Shown: positions 1 to 4,960 of the stretch, piece after piece
Numbering within the stretch: the stretch's first letter is position 1
Layout of the letters: every line of letters starts with the position of its first letter
Origin: Gammaproteobacteria bacterium
Lineage (GTDB): Bacteria; Pseudomonadota; Gammaproteobacteria; Steroidobacterales; Steroidobacteraceae
DNA length: 8,707 bases
Assembly: GCA_005877705.1 (NCBI GenBank)
Contig: VBNY01000122.1
Location: 1 to 8,707 of the forward strand
Direction of reading: 5' to 3'
Translations under genes and position numbers: made by a program
The notes under the pieces: generated by a model
What the model saw: the letters and a program-made list of their open reading frames with translations, nothing else
Database searches by the model: none
What the model was told of the DNA's origin: nothing

Positions 1-77
1 TCGCTCACTTCACCGATGGTGAAGTAGCGCTTGCCGGGGATCGCCGGCAACTGGGCGTTATTCTTTGGCTCCAACAT
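1..77 (-). CDS. MerR-family transcriptional regulator, 5' fragment (first 25 codons)
   Basis: Only the N-terminus is in the window. The ATG at 77-75 opens a frame that stays open to the left edge and encodes MLEPKNNAQLPAIPGKRYFT followed by IGEVS. The segment GKRYFTIGEVS is the start of the helix-turn-helix of the small MerR-like regulator that commonly follows ihfA in gammaproteobacteria, whose homologues usually begin MLEP. The effector-binding or dimerisation part is outside the window, so the ligand and targets cannot be inferred. The start lies inside ihfA in another frame and overlaps its last 20 bp (58-77). A GAGG at 84-81, only 3 nt before the ATG, may serve as ribosome binding site, and translational coupling to ihfA is likely. 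The family call rests on recognising the N-terminal motif only. Confidence 0.85.
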   Translation of the reverse strand, partial: MLEPKNNAQLPAIPGKRYFTIGEVS

Positions 78-357
78 AGGCCTCGACGCGCGCCTTCAGT
101 TTCTGGCCAGGGCGGAACGTCACCACACGGCGGGCGCTGATTGGAATTTCCTCGCCCGTCTTGGGATTGCGGCCGGGACGCTGGTTCTTGTCGCGCAGAT
201 CGAAGTTGCCGAAGCCGGACAGCTTCACCTGCTCCCCGTTGGAAAGCGCCGCGCGAACCTCTTCGAAGAACAGGTCCACCAGTTCACGTGCCTCTCGCTT
301 GTTGAGGCCAAGCTGGTTGAACAGCGCTTCGGCCATCTCCGCCTTGGTCAGGGCCAT
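58..357 (-). CDS. ihfA: Integration host factor subunit alpha
   Basis: This 99-residue protein has the same length as E. coli IHF alpha and is nearly collinear with it. IHF alpha pairs with IHF beta (ihfB, not in this window) to bind the minor groove at specific sites and bend DNA sharply, acting in nucleoid architecture, transcription and recombination. The N-terminal helices (MALTKAEMAEALFNQLGL) are followed by the core signature GEQVKLSGFGNFDLRDK at about residues 41-57. The DNA-binding beta arm RPGRNPKTGEEIPI (about 60-73) carries Pro65, the residue that intercalates between base pairs in the family. The ATG at 357-355 lies 2 bp after the pheT stop, so translation is probably coupled. The C-terminal end overlaps the MerR gene. 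Position behind pheT is the classic gammaproteobacterial arrangement. Confidence 0.98.
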   Translation of the reverse strand: MALTKAEMAEALFNQLGLNKREARELVDLFFEEVRAALSNGEQVKLSGFGNFDLRDKNQRPGRNPKTGEEIPISARRVVTFRPGQKLKARVEAYVGAKE

Positions 358-359
358 CG

Positions 360-2747
360 TTATTCTCGTATTCTTGCGTTGAAGCTCACGCGCAGCTCCG
401 CCACGACCGAGGCGATGAGGCGCTCCACGTCATCATCAGTAAGGGTGCGAGAAATATCCTGAAAAATCAAGCCCAAAGCGACGCTTTTTCGACCTGCTTC
501 TACGCCCGGGCCGCGATACACGTCGAAAATGCGGAGATCACGCAAAAGGTTTGAGGCGGACAAGACTACACGCTCAGCCAGAGCACTTAAAGTCACCGAT
601 TCATCGACGACCACCGCGAGGTCACGCCGCACTTGCGGGAAGCGTGAGATCTCCCGGTATGCCGGCCTCTCGACGGTGAGAGCCGGCTCAATGTCCATCT
701 CAAACAGCACCGGGACATATGTAAAATCGAGTTCCCGCACCAGCGCGGGATGCAGCTCGCCGATCCAGCCAACCTCGTGACCTTGCCGCAGCAGCCGTGC
801 GGCGCGGCCCGGGTGCAAGCACGGCAGCGAAACCGCTTCGAACGTAAACGAGTCGCGCGCCCCCGTCGCGACGAGCAGCGACTCGATATCGCCCTTTACG
901 TCGTAGAAGTCCGCCGGCGCGCGCATCTCACGCGGCACACCCCACTGCTCCGGCAACCGCGGACCACACGCAACGCCGGACAGCGTGTCAATCTCGCGCG
1001 TGCCGGTGTCGTCGAGCACGAACCTCGCGCCGTGTTTGAAGAGCCGGATGCTATCCTGTTGCCGACGCTGATTCTCCAGAGCCGCACGCAAGAGCCCGGG
1101 CCACAGCGAGACGCGCATGACGGACAGGTCGCTCGCGATCGGGTTGGAGAGAGCGATGCCAGTGCGATCGGGAAATAGGCGCTGTTGCAGGGCCGGATCG
1201 ACGAACGCAAGGGTCACACACTCCTGATAGCCCCGCATGGCGAGGGCTTCCAAGACGACGTGCTCCGGCGGGCGCGCTTCAGGCAACTTCCGGAAGCGCT
1301 GGGGGGCCACGGCATCCACTTCCGGAATCGCCTCATAGCCCGCCAAGCGCGCGACTTCCTCGATCAGATCCGCCTCGATGGCAATATCGAAACGGTGTGC
1401 CGGTGGCGTGACTTGCCATCCCTGCGCAATGGGTGCTACCCGCATCTGCAGTGCTTCGAGCGTTCGTGTGACACGTTCGGCCTCGAGGCTAAGGCCGAGC
1501 AGGCGTTCGAGCTGCGTCCGTCTCAGGGTTACGGGGTTGCGCCGCGGCTCGTGCTTCTCCGAGTGAGTGCGGGTCACGGGGCCGGACTCGCCTCCCGCAA
1601 TGCCGCGCAGAAGTGCAGTCGCCCGCTCCAATGCGCGTTCCTGCCCTGTCGGATCTACGCCGCGCTCGAAGCGCTGACTCGCATCGGTCACCAGGCCCCA
1701 GCGGCGCGAGCGGCCGACGATCGCCTCCGGTGCAAAGTAGGCTACCTCGAGAAATACGTCGGTGGTCTCGGCGCTGACGCCCGTGCGGCTGCCGCCCATG
1801 ATTCCCGCGAGCCCCACGGGACCCTCCCGATCCGTGATGAGTAGTACGTCGGAGCGAGCCTCAATCGTCCTACCGTCGAGCAGCGTGATCGGCTCTCCCT
1901 CGCGTGCTAGGCGCACTCGAATCTCACCGCGAAGCTTAGCCATATCGTAGGCATGCATCGGTTGACCGAGCTCGAGCATGACGTAGTTGGTGACGTCAAC
2001 CACCGGGTTGATCGAACGCATGCCAGCTCGTCGTAGTCGCTCACGCATCCACATGGGTGTTGTCGCGCGGCTGTTCACGCCACGAATGACGGACCCGACG
2101 AACTTCGGACAGGCGGCCGGCGCATCCAGATGCACCGGAAAGGTATCCGGCAGGGCGTGCGCTACGCGTTCAGTGGGCGGACCGCTCAACTTCCTGTTTG
2201 TAAGTGCTGCCACTTCGCGCGCAATGCCAATGATCGACATGGCGTCGCCTCGGTTGGGCGTCACGTTGAGATCGAGAACGCTGTCGTCGAGCCCGAGATA
2301 CTCGCGCAGCGGCCGTCCTACCGGGGCGTCCGCGGGCAGCTCGAGAATTCCGGTGGAAGACTCGGCAAGCCCCAGCTCCTTCGCCGAGGCGAGCATGCCG
2401 AAGGAGTCTACCCCCCGCAGCTTCGCCGCTTTGATCTCGAGATCAGCGGGCAACTTCGCGCCGACAACAGCCAACGCGGCCTTCAATCCGGCACGCGCAT
2501 TGCTCGCACCGCACACGATCTGCAGCGCCTCACCCTGCCCCGTCGAGACTCGGCACACCTGGAGCTTGTCGGCCTGCGGGTGGCGCTGCACCGACACGAT
2601 CTCGGCCACGGTCACCCCCGAGAACGGCGGCGCGGCCGCCTCGAGCGCTTCGAGCTCGAAGCCCGCCATGGTGAGCCGCGATCCCAACTCGCGCGCGGCC
2701 CAGGGAACCTCGACCCAGTCTGTCAGCCAGGAATAAGGAACCTTCAT
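360..2747 (-). CDS. pheT: Phenylalanine-tRNA ligase beta subunit
   Basis: This 795-residue protein is the full length of the bacterial PheRS beta chain, which forms an alpha2-beta2 enzyme with PheS to charge tRNA-Phe in the cytoplasm. Domains in order: an N-terminal EMAP-like tRNA-binding OB fold (about 39-150); the DLNVTPNRGDAMSIIGIARE segment (about 159-178); the B3/B4 editing domain (about 210-385), with NPVVDVTNYV at 247-256 and GQPMHAYD at 261-268; the B5 domain (about 400-475); the catalytic-like core (about 490-690); and the C-terminal FDX-ACB anticodon-recognition domain (about 700-795, SRFPQVRRDLAVVVDE). H265, E334, T354 and A356 match, from memory, residues of the E. coli site that hydrolyses Tyr-tRNA-Phe, so editing looks intact. 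The ATG is 3 bp after the pheS stop with no clear ribosome binding site, which suggests coupling to pheS. No frame problem is seen in this gene. Confidence 0.98.
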   Translation of the reverse strand: MKVPYSWLTDWVEVPWAARELGSRLTMAGFELEALEAAAPPFSGVTVAEIVSVQRHPQADKLQVCRVSTGQGEALQIVCGASNARAGLKAALAVVGAKLPADLEIKAAKLRGVDSFGMLASAKELGLAESSTGILELPADAPVGRPLREYLGLDDSVLDLNVTPNRGDAMSIIGIAREVAALTNRKLSGPPTERVAHALPDTFPVHLDAPAACPKFVGSVIRGVNSRATTPMWMRERLRRAGMRSINPVVDVTNYVMLELGQPMHAYDMAKLRGEIRVRLAREGEPITLLDGRTIEARSDVLLITDREGPVGLAGIMGGSRTGVSAETTDVFLEVAYFAPEAIVGRSRRWGLVTDASQRFERGVDPTGQERALERATALLRGIAGGESGPVTRTHSEKHEPRRNPVTLRRTQLERLLGLSLEAERVTRTLEALQMRVAPIAQGWQVTPPAHRFDIAIEADLIEEVARLAGYEAIPEVDAVAPQRFRKLPEARPPEHVVLEALAMRGYQECVTLAFVDPALQQRLFPDRTGIALSNPIASDLSVMRVSLWPGLLRAALENQRRQQDSIRLFKHGARFVLDDTGTREIDTLSGVACGPRLPEQWGVPREMRAPADFYDVKGDIESLLVATGARDSFTFEAVSLPCLHPGRAARLLRQGHEVGWIGELHPALVRELDFTYVPVLFEMDIEPALTVERPAYREISRFPQVRRDLAVVVDESVTLSALAERVVLSASNLLRDLRIFDVYRGPGVEAGRKSVALGLIFQDISRTLTDDDVERLIASVVAELRVSFNARIRE

Positions 2748-2750
2748 GGC

Positions 2751-3720
2751 TTAAAAAGTCCGGAACTGCCTCAGGAAACGCAGATCGTTCTCGAAGAACA
2801 GGCGCAGGTCGTTCACCCCATAACGCAGCATCGCCAGCCGATCGATGCCCATTCCGAAGGCATAACCGGTGTAACGCTCCGCATCGACTCCGCTCGCTTG
2901 CAACACGTTCGGATGCACCATCCCGCATCCGGAGATCTCCAGCCAGCCGCTGAACTTGCACGTGCGGCAGCCCTTGCCGTCGCAGAACACGCACGACATG
3001 TCGACCTCCGCGGAGGGCTCCGTGAACGGAAAATACGAGGGACGCAGCCGCATGCCGAGGTCGCGCTCGAAGAACTCCCGCAGAAACCCGTGCAGTACCG
3101 CCTTCATGTTGGCGAAGCTGATGGTCTCGTCGACGACGAGACCCTCCAGCTGATGAAACATCGGCGAGTGGGTCATGTCCGAGTCGCAGCGGTAGACACG
3201 GCCCGGGGCGATGAGCGCGATGGGCGCGCCATGCTCGAGGAGCGCACGCACCTGCACCGGCGAGGTGTGGGTGCGCAGCAGTCGCCCATCGGGGAAATAG
3301 AACGTGTCGTGCAGCGCCCGCGCCGGATGATCGGGCGGGATGTTGAGCGCTTCGAAGTTGTGGAAGTCGTCTTCGATTTCCGGGCCGGCGGCGACCTCGA
3401 AGCCGGCGCGGCGGAACAGCGTCTCGATACGCAGCCGCGCCTTGGTGACTGGGTGCAATCCCCCGTGTTCCTCTCCGCGCCCCGGCAGCGTGACGTCTAT
3501 GCGTCCCGCTGCAAGCTTGAGGTCCGTCTCGGCGCGCTCGAGCTCCGCCCGGCGTGCCTCGATGACGCCCTGCACACGATCCTTGGCTTCGTTGATGCGT
3601 TGGGGTGAGCACTCCCTTCTTGCCGAGCCAGCGCACTCGCACCTCATCGAGGGCCGCGAGATCGTCGCACGCGGCCACCTCCTCGAGGGCTTGCCCCACC
3701 AGGGAAGTCAGGTCTTGCAA
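2751..3720 (-). CDS. pheS: Phenylalanine-tRNA ligase alpha subunit, frame disrupted near codon 40
   Basis: PheS is the catalytic subunit of PheRS and forms phenylalanyl-adenylate and Phe-tRNA-Phe. Two frames are needed to read it. From a TTG at 3720, 40 residues align one-to-one with E. coli PheS 1-40 (VRVRWLGKKGVLT at about 27-39). Homology then resumes in another frame at INEAKDRVQG (codon ATC at 3596-3594) and runs to the stop at 2751. Motif 2 (GRVYRCDSDMTHSPMFHQLEG), and motif 3 (YAFGMGIDRLAMLRYG) are intact. Where E. coli has 20 residues between T39 and I60, only 7 nt remain. The span of 970 nt is not a multiple of three; restoring 53 nt would give 340 residues. A CxxC-x4-CxxC cluster (2958-2993) suggests a zinc-knuckle insertion. 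The ATG at 3647 opens the downstream frame but gives an unrelated N-terminus and is probably accidental. The lesion may be a sequence error, because the gene is normally essential. Confidence 0.9.
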
Positions 3721-3732
3721 GACCCTCCCCCC
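3718..3732 (-). promoter_or_regulatory. pheS ribosome binding site and TTG start
   Basis: The minus strand carries GGGGGGAGGG at 3732-3723, then TC, then the TTG at 3720-3718. This is a strong purine-rich Shine-Dalgarno sequence, although its core is close to the start (3 nt from GGAGG). TTG is chosen because the encoded MQDLTSLVGQALEEV aligns from its first residue with other PheS proteins and no ATG or GTG precedes it in frame after the rplT stop. The next in-frame alternative, GTG at codon 8, would cut into the first helix. Confidence 0.7.
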
Positions 3733-3733
3733 G

Positions 3734-4102
3734 TTATTGGACTGCCGTGCCGAGGGCGGTTTTCGCCCGCTGCGCGATCGCGCCGAACGCTTCCGGTTCG
3801 TGCACGGCGAGATCCGCGAGCACCTTGCGGTCGATCTCCACTCCGGCCTTGTTGAGGCCGTTGATGATGCGGCTGTAGGTCAGGCCATACAGACGCGCGG
3901 CTGCGTTGATACGCGCGATCCAGAGCGCGCGAAACTCACGCTTCTTCTGCCGCCGGTCGCGATAGGCGTACTGGCCCGCCTTGATCACGGCCTGCTTCGC
4001 CGCGCGGTATACCTTGCGACGGGCGTTGTAGTAGCCCTTCGCCTTGCCGAGAACTTTCTTGTGACGGCGGCCTGCCGTCACGCCACGCTTGACTCGCGCC
4101 AT
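3734..4102 (-). CDS. rplT: 50S ribosomal protein L20
   Basis: This 122-residue basic protein matches bacterial L20 (118 residues in E. coli) along its length, including the N-terminal MARVKRGVTAGRRHKKVLG tail that threads into 23S rRNA, and the globular segment with FRALWIARINAAAR (about 58-71) and YSRIINGLNKAGVEIDRK (about 76-93). L20 binds 23S rRNA early and is needed for large-subunit assembly. In enterobacteria it also represses rpmI-rplT translation by binding the mRNA upstream of rpmI; whether it does so here is inference. The ATG at 4102 has GGAG at 4113-4110 with 7-nt spacing. It starts 16 bp after rpmI and ends 13 bp before the pheS start. Confidence 0.98.
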   Translation of the reverse strand: MARVKRGVTAGRRHKKVLGKAKGYYNARRKVYRAAKQAVIKAGQYAYRDRRQKKREFRALWIARINAAARLYGLTYSRIINGLNKAGVEIDRKVLADLAVHEPEAFGAIAQRAKTALGTAVQ

Positions 4103-4118
4103 GGTGCTGCTCCGTTAC

Positions 4119-4322
4119 TTACTTGTGATAAGGAAGAAGCTGCACGAGGCGGCCGACATCGCTGTCGTGCACGAGACTCGAGCCGCCGGAGCGCGCCTGG
4201 CGTTTGACCTTGCGGTCCTTGTGGCCGAGATTGTGGCGCCGGTTCGCCGAGTACCGCTTGAAGCCCTTCGCCGTCTTGCGAAAACGCTTGGCCGCGGCCC
4301 GGTTGGTTTTCAACTTGGGCAT
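4119..4322 (-). CDS. rpmI: 50S ribosomal protein L35
   Basis: This 67-residue, very basic protein begins MPKLKTNRAAAKRFRKTAKG, the L35 signature, and continues with the conserved NRRHNLGHKDRKVKRQAR. It is a component of the large ribosomal subunit. The frame stays open upstream to an ATG at 4412, and there is a second ATG at 4328 (MSMPKLK). The start at 4322 is preferred because L35 proteins begin MPK and because AGGAG at 4335-4331 lies 8 nt away, against only 2 nt from the 4328 ATG. It lies between infC (103-nt gap) and rplT (16-bp gap). Confidence 0.97.
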   Translation of the reverse strand: MPKLKTNRAAAKRFRKTAKGFKRYSANRRHNLGHKDRKVKRQARSGGSSLVHDSDVGRLVQLLPYHK

Positions 4323-4330
4323 CGACATCA

Positions 4331-4335
4331 CTCCT
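4331..4335 (-). promoter_or_regulatory. rpmI ribosome binding site that decides the start
   Basis: AGGAG on the minus strand sits 8 nt before the ATG at 4322 and only 2 nt before the in-frame ATG at 4328. This favours the 67-residue L35. The GGAGU at 4334-4330 could also pair with AUUCC at 4423-4419 at the far end of the leader (5 pairs, one G-U), which would hide the site; that pairing is short and may be chance. Confidence 0.65.
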
Positions 4336-4353
4336 AACTTTCTGTAGCCACCG

Positions 4354-4394
4354 TTCGCAAGGCGCTCACCAGGTAAGCACCCGCTACGGGCGAA
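4354..4394 (-). promoter_or_regulatory. Candidate three-way-junction RNA leader upstream of rpmI
   Basis: In the 103-nt infC-rpmI gap, the minus-strand RNA can form an outer stem UUCGC/GCGAA (4394-4390 with 4358-4354; 4-5 pairs). This encloses two adjacent hairpins: CCCG-UAG-CGGG (4390-4380) and GCUUACC-U-GGUGAGC (4378-4364; about six pairs with one G-U). In E. coli, L20 represses rpmI-rplT by binding structured mRNA in the equivalent position. A similar role here is inference from location and foldability; I do not recognise the E. coli sequence itself. No intrinsic terminator is seen in the gap. Confidence 0.4.
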
Positions 4395-4425
4395 CAACCC
4401 CAGGTCTTTCAATGACTTGGAATCG

Positions 4426-4947
4426 TTACTTCTTTTTTGGTGCGAACACCATCACCATCTGCTTGCCTTCCATGAGCGGGTTCTGCTCGACCACGGAGTG
4501 TGGCGCCAGATCGGTCGACACGCGGTCAAGGAGCTTGCGCCCGATGTCTTGGTGCACCATCTCACGGCTGCGGAACCTCAAGGTCACCTTGGCCTTGTCG
4601 CCCTCCGTCAGGAAGCGGATCAGGTTACGCAGTTTGATCTGGTAATCCGCCTCGCCCGTGCCGGGGCGAAACTTCACTTCCTTGACCTGAATCTGCTTCT
4701 GCTTGCGCTTCGCCGAGTGGGCCTTCTTGTTCTGCTCGAACAGGAATTTGCCGTAATCCATGATGCGCACGACAGGTGGTTCAGCCGTCGGCGACACCTC
4801 GACCAGGTCGAGCTCGGCGGCGGAGGCCATCTGCAGCGCCTCGTAGCGGGACATCACCCCGGCCTGCGACCCGTCGGCCGCGATCACACGCAGTTGCGGC
4901 GCGTTGATGTCCTCATTGCGCCGGACCCGCTTCGTTGCACTAGCTAT
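4426..4947 (-). CDS. infC: Translation initiation factor IF-3, ATA start
   Basis: IF3 binds the 30S subunit, keeps it apart from 50S and checks start codons and initiator tRNA. With the ATA at 4947-4945 as start the protein has 173 residues (180 in E. coli). It begins (M)ASATKRVRRNEDINAPQLRV, then the N-domain (SPTAEPPVVRIMDYGKFLFE), a lysine-rich linker (KKAHSAKRKQKQ), and the C-domain (VKEVKFRPGTGEADYQIKLR, GDKAKVTLRFRSREMVHQ) ending MVFAPKKK. The first conventional start in frame is GTG at 4887, codon 21, which would remove the conserved RRNEDI...LRV strand. A GGAGG lies 8 nt before ATA, and the thrS stop (TGA 4953-4951) is in the same frame just upstream, so the start must fall after it. 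Non-AUG starts are characteristic of infC (AUU in E. coli), where IF3 represses its own synthesis by rejecting them. Confidence 0.95.
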   Translation of the reverse strand: MASATKRVRRNEDINAPQLRVIAADGSQAGVMSRYEALQMASAAELDLVEVSPTAEPPVVRIMDYGKFLFEQNKKAHSAKRKQKQIQVKEVKFRPGTGEADYQIKLRNLIRFLTEGDKAKVTLRFRSREMVHQDIGRKLLDRVSTDLAPHSVVEQNPLMEGKQMVMVFAPKKK

Positions 4948-4960
4948 GCGTCAACCCTCC
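4945..4960 (-). promoter_or_regulatory. infC ribosome binding site with non-AUG (ATA) start codon
   Basis: GGAGG at 4960-4956 overlaps the last codons of thrS and is followed after 8 nt by ATA at 4947-4945. The in-frame codons from the thrS TGA onward are CGC, ATA, GCT, AGT, GCA, ACG, with no ATG, GTG or TTG before codon 21. The spacing and the homology of the encoded N-terminus support ATA as the initiator. Confidence 0.8.

Noticed and set aside
466..478. IHF binding site near ihfA (AATCAAGCCCAAA forward)
   Set aside because: It matches AATCAA but lacks the TTR at the required distance. The local AT-richness is explained by codons of the conserved pheT segment LIFQDISRTL.
2530..3603. Continuation of the pheS N-terminal frame past the break
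   Set aside because: After residue 40 the translation is low-complexity Arg, Ala and Gly rich sequence with no homology, while PheS continues in the other frame. It stays open because GC-rich DNA has few stops.
2130..3608. Long plus-strand open frame (492 codons) opposite pheT and pheS
   Set aside because: It is antisense to two clear genes, its translation is rich in Arg, Leu, His and Gln with no recognisable domain, and long antisense frames are expected in GC-rich coding DNA.
3594..3610. Programmed +1 frameshift in pheS at ACC CCA (CCCC run)
   Set aside because: A +1 slip would restore the frame, but about 18-20 conserved residues would still be missing, and no in-frame stop or stimulatory element is seen. 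A deletion explains both facts.
4323..4412. N-terminal extension of L35 to the ATG at 4412
   Set aside because: L35 proteins begin MPKLK; the extension has no homology and the AGGAG is placed for the ATG at 4322.
4426..4887. infC starting at GTG 4887
   Set aside because: It would remove 20 conserved residues, and no good ribosome binding site precedes it, unlike the ATA at 4947.
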